In this document: positions 22,561 through 33,479 of the stretch, piece by piece
How positions within the stretch are numbered: the first letter of the stretch is position 1
How the letters are laid out: each line of letters opens with the position of its first letter
DNA from: Ignelater luminosus
Lineage: Eukaryota; Arthropoda; Insecta; Coleoptera; Elateridae
Direction: 5' to 3'
Assembly: GCA_011009095.1 (NCBI GenBank)
Contig: VTPC01090691.1
Coordinates: 11,499 to 75,498 of the forward strand
DNA: 64,000 nucleotides
Position numbers and translations under genes: made by a program
The notes under the pieces: generated by a model
What the model saw: only the letters and a program-made list of their open reading frames with translations
What the model was told of the DNA's origin: nothing
Databases searched by the model: none

Positions 22561-22930
22561 AGATATTCATTCTCATCAACTTTTTAATCTTCGTCCATTA
22601 CAAAGTTCTGTCCTGCTAGGTATGTAGAAATCTGATGCTGACAAGTCAAAAGGATGAAGCAGATAAACTAATAACCCATCTCTGATTTGTTGGTTCATTT
22701 GGTCCAGAAGTTCTGTTAAGAATAAAATCAACTGTCAAAACGCTTTTGTAATCCCAAAAAGTAGAAGCCAACTTCTTCTGCTGTTAGAACAGTCCTTCCC
22801 TTCTTTGGTGATGGAGAATCGCTGTGTCTTCACTGTTTTTTTTTTGTTTCAGGTACAAAATGATGGTTTCACGTTTCATCAGTTATTATAAACCAATTTG
22901 CACAAACGCTGTGACCATTCATAGAAAATC
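22560..22930 (-). pseudogene. mariner transposase remnant
   Basis: In alternating minus-strand frames this region reads pieces in the order of a mariner (DD34D) transposase: ITDETW near 22890 (first catalytic Asp), PETKKK, DSPSPKKGRTVL near 22800, and a late stretch HPFDLSASDFYIPSRTEL near 22650, matching the HPPYSPDLAPSDYxLF signature with the last catalytic Asp. The transposase cuts and pastes the element at TA sites. Frameshifts and stops are numerous and no inverted repeats were located, so it is an internal fragment. Confidence 0.65.
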
Positions 22931-24150
22931 TGTAGGTGAACCATTTTTTACAGCTTTAGATATTTAGTGTACCTTCAACCAGAAATATTTTAACACCATT
23001 TTATAGATTTCTTTCAAATGATTCCTGGTGCTAAGGCTGATTTTGCACGTTCACTACCGGGTACATTTCAAACAATTCCTGTACGCTCAATAAACAGATA
23101 ATTTTTCTACTCATTATGATACCGGTTGATGAGAAACTTTTCAAGAAGAAATATTTAATCTCAACCCCAAATTTCAACATTGCTACACCGCTCGTTTTAA
23201 AAATATTACATCGAAACTTTCTCACTTAAACGGATGTCAAGCCTGATTGATACAAAATTAGGTTGACAAGCTATGACATGATAACTTTTCAGACCTTAGA
23301 GAATGCTTAATACTCCTTGGTGTATACCTGATTACTGCATTGAAATCGAATAGGAGATACAATATTTTGTTTCTGTATGTATTTAAATCTCTCGTTGTAT
23401 TGACTGACCAAATTTTCTTTAACGGTAACGTACTCTTGGAAAAGTATATTTTATATGTCAAAAAGTTTTTGAGATTTTAATTTATAATACTGACAATAAC
23501 GATGCTGTCATCCACACTACAAATATTAGAATTTCTGAGTCTCAGCCATGTTTTGGTTTCTAAAACTAATTTTTTTCGAGTCGCAGGAATTGTGCCAACT
23601 TTGCTCGAATGAACTTCCCCTGGAACATATCATGTCGAACATTTAGATGGAGCAGCATCTAGTCAACGCAAGTGTTTTGGACCCATAAGCCAGATTTTGG
23701 GAACATGTAAAAAGTTACCTTGATTGAATACCGTTCCATCAAATGTGTACTTCCAGACTTTGATAGGCAAGAATATAATGCCAGCCAGTCTTGCAGCACG
23801 AAATCTTGGAAGATTATCTCAAGCAAAATAGCTTAATGGGAATACTACTAATCCATCAAAAAATCTTTGAGAAATTGCTACATTTATTATTAAACTTACT
23901 GTCTCTTGTGATTTCACATCAATAAAGAATGCACCAAAAAATGTATGACGTTCTATAAGTCGATGCGTGAGAAACGATCTGAAGCAAATCATGGACAATA
24001 CAATTCAAAAAATAGGTTGGATGCTCAGAAAGTTTGTTAATAGTAGTGCTTACGGATGCCCGAAAAGTACGAGAACTAGCGGTTTGACGTATATTATTAT
24101 CATTAAGAACCAAGAACGCCTCACAAAATGGAATAATAAAATTTGTTATT
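22930..24150. other. No firm gene assignment
   Basis: Short frames exist on both strands (for example 23258-23461 minus and 23967-24155 plus) without recognised motifs. The plus-strand one lies just upstream of the fragment at 24163 and could belong to the same decayed element. Confidence 0.35.
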
Positions 24151-24162
24151 GCTGAGATAAAC

Positions 24163-24366
24163 TTGTTTGCTAAAACTACACTGATATCAATTAGTTGGCA
24201 GGATTGTGATGTTACGGAACCTACATTTACTCAACATTTAACGAAAGATGACCTTAAGGTATTTCTAAATAAGGTTTTGCCTGTAATTCCCCTGCTTTTT
24301 AACTTACCTTGTCATTCTCAAGCCGTAGAACGAAGTGTTAAAGTCTGCGGTGTGATAATTTTATAA
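24163..24366 (+). pseudogene. Fragment of unnamed transposon-associated protein
   Basis: The 67-codon frame contains SISWQDCDVTEPTFTQHLT followed by LPCHSQAVERSVKV. This is a recurring signature (DWxxxxVTEPPLT ... FPCHTQAVERxVKLVTEAS) in uncharacterised multi-copy proteins of insects that I know only as predicted, transposon-like proteins. I cannot name the superfamily. The expected continuation after VKV is missing. Upstream frames at 23967-24155 may belong to the same gene but show no clear motif. Confidence 0.4.
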
Positions 24367-24789
24367 GGACAAGACTTTTAGACAGAACATTGATGCCAAA
24401 CTTTAAAACAAAGTGCGACTATGAAACGGAATAATGAGGTTACTATAAGGTATCGTCAAACACCCATTATTTAGTTCATACATGTCAAATTCAAAATGTA
24501 TAGTATTCGAGGTTGGTAAGGCTCAAAGCTCAGAATCTTACACTGATGCGTCAGTCTACCCCACGGATTCTGGGAGGGGCTAGAAGCTGACTAATATGAA
24601 AAACAAACAAATCCTTATTGCCACATACTTATAACTGTAAATCCATACTGTACGACCCACAACTTTACGATCTTGAAAATGAAGCAAATAGAATTAAATG
24701 GGACATTCTGGGACTCTTAGAAGTAAGAAGAGAAGGAGAAAACTTCACAAACCTAAGATCTGAAAACGTTATACAGTGGGAAAGAGAGT

Positions 24790-25190
24790 GAAAGCCACAA
24801 AGGAGTACGCATATCAAAAACCATCATATAAAAATGGTACAGGTGTATGCACCAACTTCTATATGTACAATGTACATACAGACGAAGAGTTGAAATGCTC
24901 TATGAGGACATTATAGGAGCTGTAAATGAAGAAGTATGTAAGAAGGATATAATTATGGGAGATCTTAATGCCATTTTAAGACGTAAAACAGATTATGATG
25001 ATGATATGAAGAATATACCAAAGAATATAGACTGCGTCAAAGAAAGAAATATGTTAGCAAACATTCTTTTGACAAAAAGATGCAACGCAAATGGACGGAT
25101 AAGCCAAGACGGTCGCATCAAAAACGAGATTGACTGTATATTATCGTTAGTAAAAGTCAATATATCAGAATGTCCTAGTGCTAAACTCAT
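24790..25190 (+). pseudogene. LINE C endonuclease remnant
   Basis: The 115-codon frame starting at 24847 contains IIMGDLNAILRR at about residues 37-48, the GDFNA-like endonuclease motif, then a segment with NGRISQDGRIKNEIDCILS where homologues have the RxQIDYIL motif before the catalytic His. The preceding bases in another frame read VQVYAPTS, the xxVYAPT motif. Disabled by a stop after residue 115 and shifts upstream. Confidence 0.7.
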
Positions 25191-25556
25191 TTAACAGTGG
25201 GAGCAATCACCGACCTTGTAAGAGCAAAAATTAAAGTTCAAAAATTAAATGGGTACCATTGCAGACAAAAACGACAAATCAACATCGACCGCCAAGCCCT
25301 GGAAAACAACCGAAAAAACTACCGGGAGCACTTAAGATAAACTCTGCAATTCTAAGAGCATACGTACCACGACCTTAACAAAATATATCAACATCTGACA
25401 ACAGTATCACCAGAAGCAGTAGCAAGAACTGCGAATAAAACACATCCAAGCAGAGAGAAAATTGCAAACCAGACAGGACAAACAATAGAGGAGAGAAGAA
25501 CTTTATATAAAGAAAGCAAATATGCCACTGATGAAGCCAGAAAAGAATTCAGACGT

Positions 25557-26660
25557 ATGATACGGAAACACTTAGAAAAGCACAAAAACAAGAAATGTCT
25601 GAAAACGAAGACATGCCGAAGAGAAATTATTGTTATAAAAGATAAGAATAGAAACGGAGTAAGAAATAGAGATGAAATACTGAAAATCACTAAAGACTTC
25701 TATCAAACACTGTACAGTTCTCAAGGAGAAGCACGAAGAGAAATCGGAAAAGGCCCTAGAATATTGAATGCAGGATCAGGAGACATGTCGGAGATTAGCA
25801 AAGAAGAAATTTTATACGTGCTGCAATCATTGAAAAAGAGGATGATGAGATACTAGTGGAAATGATAAAAGAAGCTAATGAAATAGTAAACTCCAAGATT
25901 AAAATTATATTGGAAATGTGTTTAGCACAAAGAAAAGTGCCGGAAACTTGTTTACGACAGGCGATGCAATGACTGTAAGAAAACTATCATCCGATTAGCT
26001 TGCTCTCCCAAACGTATAAATCAGTAACCAAAGTCGTCACTAACAGGTTAGTAAATAAGCTAGATGATTACCAACCAGTCGAACAAGCGGCATTCAGAAA
26101 AGGGTTTGAAAATCAAAATCCTTATTGAAAAGTCTACTGAGTATAATCTCCCTTTACATATGGTCTTCATAAATTATGGGAAGGCATTCGACTCGATCGA
26201 ACATTGGGCGGTATCGAAGAAACCTGACCGCGCACAAATCGACTCCTAGTATACACAATTAATTAAAAATATATACAAATAAGCCAAAACAACAGTTAAG
26301 TTACATAACTATAGTAGCAGCTTTCCTATCTGCAAAGAAATCAGATAGGGAGATACAGTATCTCCCAAATTGTTTACCCTGGCTCTCGAAAGAATCTTTA
26401 AAAAGCTAGACTGGTTAAATAAAGGAATTAATATTGATGGAGAAAAGCTTAATAACTTAAGATTTGCCGATGACGCTTTGCTTGTAGACAAAAAAGAAGA
26501 TCTACAAGTCATGATCAAAGAACTAGAAGAAACTTCAAAATAGATAGGTCTGAAAATAAATTTTAACAAGACCAAGACATTGTGCTCAGAAGATCCACAT
26601 GCGATAATCAACGACACACAAATCAAAACTCTAAAGGGTATGTATATCTGGGACAAATGA
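25557..26660 (+). pseudogene. LINE C reverse transcriptase remnant
   Basis: The stretch starts with the pre-RT segment DEILKITKDFYQTLYSS, then in shifting frames gives HPISLLSQ near 25980, KVVTNRL near 26030, FINYGKAFDSIEH near 26165-26200 where the first catalytic Asp is replaced (homologues read FVDYxKAFD), and LRFADDALLVDKK near 26458 with the FADD box intact, followed by LKINFNKTKTL. A TAG interrupts the last segment near 26541. The protein copied LINE RNA at its insertion site; this copy is dead. Confidence 0.75.
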
Positions 26661-27199
26661 TTACACTAGCATAGGACCACAAAGAGGCAGAAATTACTAA
26701 TATTTAAAAAAACAAAAGAATACCCCAACGCTTAAGAAGCAAAGTATGTGTGTGTCCTCCCGGTCATGACATACGGAGCACAAATTTCGATCCCTACAAA
26801 ACAGACAGTGACAAAATTAGAAGTAACCCATAGAGCAATGGAAAGATCGATGATAGGCATTTCACTAAGAGACAAAAAAGAGAAACGACAGGATTAGGCA
26901 GAAAAACAAAGTAGCCGATGTAACTAGATAGAATGTTAGAATTTTTGGATGGCGACCATGGACAGAAAAAGCAATAGACGAAGGCCAATAACACGATGGT
27001 ATCATGACATCAAGAAGATTGTAGCTCTGCCATAGATAAAAGTAGCGCAAGAGAGAGAAAGCTGGAAGAGCCTAAGGAAGGCCTATGCTCAATACTGGGC
27101 GCAATTAAAGCTAAAGTTTGGGAAAGGTAGGGGAGGAACACGCTATGCAGCCATCTCTACGTGTTGCGTTCTGGGCAGTTCCAAAGAAAACTAGCAAAG

Positions 27200-28085
27200 A
27201 ACTGTATGTTTATTGTATTAATTTATAAAACGTGTTGGGAATTCAAGCTCTTTGCGGAGAATGAAGATGATTTCGAAAATTTAGAAAAAATTACAACTCG
27301 TAAAATAATCAAATTTGCAAGATAATAGCGGAGAAAAAAGATAGTCGAGAAATTTCTAAAGAATTCTCAATTATTTGTTGCTACCTAGACAACTTTTAAC
27401 AAGTCTAGTACTAATTGATGTGTTAGTTGCTTCAAAAACCTTTTTGCGTCTTACACACTTACGGTTAGAATCTCTTGTTGCAATTAAATTAACAGCTACT
27501 CGATAAAGCATACTTACTTATTTAGATGGTACATTATTCAAAACTGAGTTTTTCAATACTTTCTAATAAACAGTTAGTATAAAAGATACATGAGCTGATA
27601 CCATCGTACCATGGGAAAAGAACCAGTTTGACACCCACTAGAAGAAGAAGAGAAAACGAATCTGATGATAGGTTTGGAAAACAAAAACGTCGCATGGATA
27701 TTTGGACAGACTGGAGATATTGGAAGTAAAAAAATGCCTGAAAGAATTTTTGGCTGTTTTTAGGATTTTCTACTAATAAGGAAACTATGGCCCATAAATG
27801 AGCATTAGAAACTTCCGTTCTTTGAGGTTATTTTTAAAATAAACGAAGCAAGGTGGGATTTCTGTATTAACGAATAAAAATCATTAGAATACGCTAATAC
27901 ACAACTCTGTTCTGATCTAAAAGATTGTATCTATTACAGCTTTGGAGATTGCAATGGTATGAGGCTCAAACTTAAATAATCCTGTATAGCAAATGCTTGA
28001 AAAATTATCTATTCGCGCTCTAATTAAAAATGAACATTTAAAACCGTTGGGTTTTCAGTAAAGAAAAATTAGTTAATATAACTAA
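27200..28085. other. No recognisable gene
   Basis: AT-rich flank between LINE C and the Tigger-like element. No motif recognised. Confidence 0.5.
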
Positions 28086-28182
28086 TACGTAGGGGAACAT
28101 GATCTAAAACTGGGTACCCCATTTTTATGTCCAGGAAGTTGTGATCTCTCGCGGAAAACGTCAAAACTACATCTCCTAACAG

Positions 28183-28392
28183 TTAATAACTATACCTTTT
28201 CAACTTCAAATTGGGAACAATCAATTTCAAAATGGGAATAAGGGCTCTAACACCTGTTTTTAATGCTGACCATGCAAGTTCAATTGCAATAAATATCGGA
28301 CTATAAGGACTAAGACTCAGTAAGCGGCGATCAACAAAATTTGTCTTCTTGAAATACTTCTTTGATAGATGCATGATAAAGAGCATTATCAT
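28183..28392 (-). pseudogene. C-terminal Tc1-like transposase fragment
   Basis: The 69-codon frame contains LLSLSPYSPIFIAIELAWSA, matching the LPPYSPxFNPIELxWS signature around the last catalytic residue of Tc1-like transposases; the Glu of IEL is present while the preceding NP reads IA. The rest of the catalytic domain is deleted. The frame runs on into the left inverted repeat, so the last residues are encoded by the terminal repeat. A host role is unlikely. Confidence 0.65.
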
Positions 28393-28836
28393 TACGTACT
28401 ACTGATGATTGGTATATATTTTAAGCATTACGAAGATACAAACTCTTTAGCTTCCGGTTTCTTGAATGCACCTCTTCTAATTTCATAATGAATCAAACCC
28501 AGAATGCTTATACATCCAATAATATGGACGCTAAGTCCCCTACTGCCTGCCAAAACGTAGGTACAACGAGTTCCTTTCTTGGATCTTCCTTTTTTCTTGA
28601 GATAAACGAAGCATTTTTATTTATTAATTACACTTAGTGTTATTAGTTAAATATGACAATTCACTATTATTGCACCTGATTGCAGAGTGTTTCATCTGAT
28701 ATTGGTTAGTCTCAATTTGAAGTTGATTGGTCTCAACTTGAAATTGATTATTACCAATTTGAAATTGATTATTACCAATTCGAAATTGGTTATTCCCAAT
28801 TTAAAATTGATTGTTCCCAATTTGAAGTTGAAAAGG
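28195..28836 (-). mobile_element. Nested Tc1-like element, internally deleted
   Basis: The 642-bp element begins CCTTTTCAACTTCAAATTGG and ends with its inverted copy. The inverted repeats are about 47 bp (28195-28241 and 28790-28836) with two mismatches by eye. TA dinucleotides at 28193-28194 and 28837-28838 flank it as the target duplication expected for Tc1/mariner. It encodes only the last part of a transposase on the minus strand. It sits inside the Tigger-like element and is therefore younger than that insertion. Confidence 0.85.
28708..28833. repeat. Six 21-bp units, amplified terminal-repeat motif
   Basis: Six consecutive 21-bp units vary around ATTACCAATTTGAAATTGATT. The last two form the right inverted repeat of the Tc1-like element; the left end has only two such units. 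Each unit centres on the near-palindrome CAATTTGAAATTG. Such units would be plausible transposase contact sites, which is inference. Confidence 0.85.
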
Positions 28837-28993
28837 TATAGTCTTTAAGGCCAGGCTGTGTAGGTTGTTTCATTACTAAAACAAAACCGCTGGAGTAAAA
28901 TTGGGTAGGGTAAAATGGGCAAAAATAGCAACGCAATAACACCTACTTCAAACAATGTTTTTTCATAATAAGGTATTTTTTCTTTGCTACAGG

Positions 28994-30760
28994 ATGGTAG
29001 CGAAATACAAGCGGAAGACAGAGCGTCAGAGCTGGCTTTTTGAAAGCATGGAGCAAACAATGCGTGCAGTTATTAATGGTTCTATGGGATATAAACTAGC
29101 CGTAGATCAGTTTCAAGTGGCTTACGCGACTTTTGAACGTTATGTACGTAAAAAACGTGAAGATCATGATTATGCAGTGGTAAAGTATTTGGGCAGGTTT
29201 ACAAGCGTTTTTAGTAAAAGCCAGGAGCTTATTTACATAAAATGAAGGCTCAGATCTTTGATCTAACAATCAAGGAGCTTTGTATACTAGCTTTCCAGCT
29301 AGCTGAACGGAACAAACTTTCTTCATCCATTCAAAATAAAACTGCCGGATTTGATTGGATGCGAGGTTTTCTAACTCGTCATCCAGTTTTAAGTCTAAGA
29401 AAACCTAAGGCAACATTTGCAGCTCGTGCAATGGGCTTTAATGAAGTTGCCGTTCAAAAGTTTTATGACTTCTTGGCTAACATGGTCGATACTCACCACC
29501 TAGCTGCTGACAGAATTTACAATTGTGACGAGACAGGTGTGTCAGTAAATTCAAAAGGATTTATTTTTCAAGATAATAGCAAAAACTAGACGAAGACAAG
29601 TAGGGGGGAAAACTGTTACTGTCAAAATGTTTCTTAGCGGTTGAAAATTATGTTCCACTAATGTTAATCTTTTCCCCGAAAGCGAATGAAACAAGGATGC
29701 GAGACAGGTCTCCACCTGGTGCGTTTTCAGTAGTGCATGAAACAGGCTGGCCCACCAAGGAGTTCTTCCTTCAACGGTTCATAAAATTTATTGCCTTCAC
29801 AGGCGCCACAAAAGAGAGACCTGTGTGTTGTTGTTGCTTGATGGTCACACAATTCACACAAAAGATTTAGTTTTAGTAGACAATAGACATGGCTCGTGAC
29901 AATGGGGTCATTCTATTGTGTTGTGTTGTGTTGTGTTCTGTTGTTCACACAAACTCCAGCTTTAGATATGAGTTTTATGAAGCCCCTGAACAAATATTGT
30001 AAAGACAAACTTAACAAGTGGCTGAAAAATAATCCTAGAAAGGTTGTCACTATGTTCCTGATCACGATATTATTTGGGAACGCTTGCATGCTTGCTTCCA
30101 CATAGCTGACGCCTGTTAATGGTTTTAGGAGAACTTCTGTTACTACTGACATTGTCCTTCCTCCAACATCAGGAATGAGTGTGCTGTCTACTCCAAATGA
30201 AGAAATATCTTCTCAGTCTGAACATCAAAACTCTGTTGATGCCCCCCACTTGTTGCAACATTAGCAGTTGCTACTGTTGAACCAGAGACGCCAAGCTGCA
30301 GTCCATTTAAAACTTTCAGTCCAGAAAATATATTGCCAATCCTCAAAGTTGACCAGAACAATGAACGGGCTTCACGAAAGAGCGGAAAAACTGTCACTTT
30401 GATATCTTTCCAATCAAACAAAAGCTAGCAGCTACTGACAACAACACGATTAAACAAACTGTGAAAAAGCAGCTTGCTTTTCAAGGAAATAACACCAAAA
30501 AAGTGCCTCCCCTCAACCTTAAGCTGCCATCAAGTCCTCATGCTAAACGGGCCAAGAAAGCTACTCCACCACATTCATTGTCGAGTGAAAGTGACGAGCC
30601 TGTAGAGGAAGATAAATGTCTGTACGGCCACGATTATTCAGAAAAAGGATGGATTCGGTGTTCATCATGCACAAAATGGGCTCACAACTCCTGTGCAGGA
30701 AGGGAGAAGAGGACGAAGAAGTTGTCCACATTTGCGTTTTTTGTGAAAATTAACAGTTGA
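28994..30760 (+). pseudogene. Tigger-like transposase with PHD finger
   Basis: Starting at MVAKYKRK (28994, just after an acceptor-like TTTGCTACAG) the frame encodes an N-terminal helix-turn-helix with INGSMGYKLAVDQFQVAYAT, ending at a stop near 29243. The next frame (29242-29589) holds a CENP-B-type segment (DWMRGFLTRHPVLSLRKP) and IYNCDETGV with the first catalytic Asp at residue 96. Further pieces follow: MLIFSPKANETRM near 29661 and, in another frame, LLLLDGHTIHTKD near 29830 with the second Asp. A (TTGTG)4 tract at 29916-29935 overwrites the next block. The end (30461-30760) is a linker plus a Cys/His cluster, GWIRCSSCTKWAHNSCAG. At least five disruptions. Confidence 0.8.
30620..30757 (+). 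pseudogene. C-terminal PHD-type zinc finger of the transposase
   Basis: The sequence gives YSEKGWIRCSSCTKWAHNSC and then, after a one-base frame change near 30705, EEDEEVVHICVFCEN before a stop. Together the spacing is Cys-x2-Cys-x4-His-x2-Cys ... Cys-x2-Cys, the second half of a C4HC3 PHD finger. The first Cys pair is reduced to one Cys (CLYGHD). PHD fingers usually bind histone tails; a role in choosing chromatin targets is inference. Confidence 0.65.
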
Positions 30761-30964
30761 GTTTTCAACTTAGTCACTGTTAAGTCATAGGTTAAAACTT
30801 TTTGAAGAAATTTTTTTTCTTTCGTTTGAGGAATACCGTAATTTTTCTAGAGTTAAACAAATGTGTTGAGTGGGTGCTCCATTTTGACCCATTCACAGGG
30901 CGAAACGGGGCAAAATTCTATTTTGACTTTCAAGTATAGTGTAATCATGTGTTTTCAACATATG

Positions 30965-33470
30965 GCATTTATTGAATCTGTATTACGTTTTTGAGTTGAT
31001 ACTAAAAGAGTTTACCAATAAACCTTAATTAAAATTGCATTTTTTTTCATTTTTAAAAATGGCCAAACCTTAAGTATGTTACTTATTTAGACTTAAGGAC
31101 TTAGTAAATAAGTTTTATCAGTTTAAAGATTCAAATATATAGTAACGTCGAAAACGCAGTTGGTTTTTTACTGATATGTGGTTATAAAATTTTAAAATGC
31201 CTCTTACCAAAAGAGCTGTTTAATTCTGGAAAAGCGTTGAGTGGCGTTTGTGAGTTTTATGCGATTTTATTCATTATTTACCAGATCTATTCTGGTATAC
31301 TGCAATAAATAAATCGAAAATGTATGTAAATGATCGAATCTATTAAAACTACATATTACTGTTAATTTGCAAGTTTGCAAAGTTAAAAATAAATTTTATT
31401 ATTAATTAGTATAACCATTAGAATATAAATCTTGAAAAGAGATAAATTTCAATGTTTAAAAAGCAAAAAAGGTGCATCATAAATAAAATTAATACTAGTC
31501 GATTAATTTTAACCTTAATATTTCCATAAAAGTCTTACTCAATAAACGTTATCTAAAATCTTAATTTTTAATTAAATTACCAATTAATTATCTTAGTCGT
31601 CAATGTGGGTGGGAGTGCAATCAGGAAAATTACTTTTACACAGCGACGAAACCGGAAAATCGAAATGAAAGTTCTCTTCTCTAGTTTTTTAGGTCACTGT
31701 TTGTTGTTGTGTTTTAGCAGATGATATTAAATTTTACGCTTTGTATGTTAATTAAATGAAATTAATAAAAGGACGTGTTAGAAAATAAAAGATTAAAATA
31801 GAATTTACCGAATAAAACACCGATAGCGAAATGATGCTAGTTTATAAAGAGAATAAATTGAAATCCTCCGGTAAAATATAACTTTGGACACAGTTATTAA
31901 ATTTATATTTGTGAAATACGGAAGTGTAAATAATTATTTAGATTTGTTTCTCGGAATTGTCCGCATTAACTGCTATTTAAATTTATATATCCCAGTTATG
32001 GAACTTTAATCTACCTTATAAAACAATTACACATATTGCAATTAAAATTGTTAAGATTAAGATATTCTTATAGTTTTTTTAATATTTATATATTTAACAG
32101 TAAATACAATTTATATTATCTTCTTTATTTGGTTCTAACTTGCAGCGTGTGTGTACGGTATTTACATTTCCCAAACCCTGTGATCCGTATCGTTTTAACA
32201 TTTCTAAAACCGCATTTTATTAAATACCCTGTTGGTTCGTTCGTGAGACAAAGTTTATTATGTAAATTAAAATTATTATAGTCTTAGGTGAAATTTAATA
32301 TGCTTCATGGATTATTAAACATAAGACAGTTTTTTAGATCTTTTTTATAATGACTTTTAAATACTAATTAAAAGATAGGTAAACTCTTCTCCCTATATAG
32401 ACAGTAAATCTTAATAACATTTTATTACTTACATTATTACATTAATTAATTACACATTCGTGTAAAGTTTTATGGCAAAAAATTAATTTGTATTTATGAA
32501 CGTAAAAGCTTTAGTTATTAGCCTGAGAAACGCGGTGTAACGATGATTCGTGCTGATCGTTGAATGGTCTTACAAGAAAATAAGTTTGATAGAACTGGAA
32601 TATTTAAATATATTATAATGTTTGTTTCCGATAGATTTCACGTTTGTTAAACAACTGTTAAAGGAGAGAATAAAATGTACTACGGAAACATTTTGAAAAC
32701 TTTATTAGACATTCTGTTTTTTTATAATGCTGCTGTGTGATAATAATATAAACGTTCGCACATAACCTTCAAGCTTTTTCTTAAAATACCAATAGTAATC
32801 CAAATTTTTTTTTAACCAGTTTGATAATATTAAAATGCATAACCATTACAATTTTTAAATTTTATTTTCTCAAAGTTCTAAAAATCTCTAAATGGATGGA
32901 TGATTTATGGCATGGTTATATCTTAAAGGTTTTTGGCCTTCTAGGATCTCACGGTTTTGACTTATTTGAGCAGTCCTTTACCTAGTCCGACAACAGACGA
33001 ATCTTTTCCAACGATAAATGAAAAATCACGAATCAAATACGCAAATTTTTAGCAATTACGTTGAGGTTGAGAGTGACACCTCGTTACACACCTTACCTTT
33101 AATTACGTCAGCAAAAACTGTTATCAATTCGTCACCTACATCGGCTTCTCAGCCTAGAAATCACTAGATTGTAAAGAAACAGTCCAGGAAGAAAATTATT
33201 AGGATTTTCAACAAACTAACAATACCGATTTATTCTCGTATTTCTTACCAGACAAGTTTGAAAATTTTAGATATGCCGACAGGTTTATTAAAAAACAAGA
33301 TAATTCTATATTTTGTTTAGTTTTGCCGTCACGCTATAAAAAACATTATTTCTGCTTTCGATTTCTTTTTCTTCTTCTTACGTTAGGCAAGTGCTGTTTT
33401 TAGGGTTTTGGGGGCTCTGGGCTTTTAGTTCACTAGGGAGCCCTAGCAAAAATTCTTTAATGAAAAATGA
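30965..33470. other. AT-rich non-coding stretch
   Basis: No recognisable protein motif. The plus frame at 32036-32281 is T-rich and looks like chance. A weak plus-strand open region around 33070-33300 has no known motif. Confidence 0.5.
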
Positions 33471-33479
33471 CAATCTTTT

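Larger units (their letters stand above)
24640..27200 (+). mobile_element. Decayed non-LTR retrotransposon (LINE C)
   Basis: Endonuclease, RT and C-terminal tail pieces of one LINE lie in order on the plus strand, heavily broken. The tail near 26960-27100 reads RRPITRWYHDIKKI then WKSLRKAYAQYWA after a frame change, the RPxxRWxDDIxxxAG...W signature of an insect LINE C terminus. It belongs to the same broad group as LINE A but a different family, since the tails differ. No poly(A) end is obvious. Confidence 0.8.
28090..30960 (+). mobile_element. Tigger/pogo-like DNA transposon
   Basis: A Tigger-type transposase remnant (28994-30760) lies between two ends that show weak inverted similarity: about 28096-28130 reads GATCTAAAACTGGGTACCCC and the reverse complement of about 30865-30905 reads GGGTCAAAATGGAGCACCC. 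The match is imperfect, so the outer boundaries are approximate. The element is interrupted in its 5' untranslated part by a complete 642-bp Tc1-like insertion. Without it the element is about 2.2 kb, reasonable for Tigger. Confidence 0.6.

Noticed and set aside
23031..23225. Minus frame upstream of the mariner remnant as its N terminus
   Set aside because: No helix-turn-helix pattern or mariner motif could be recognised in it.
28708..28833. CRISPR-like regular repeats
   Set aside because: Units are directly adjacent with no spacers, form part of transposon ends, and the genome is eukaryotic.
32036..32281. 81-codon plus frame
   Set aside because: T-rich low-complexity composition and no motif; likely chance in AT-rich DNA.
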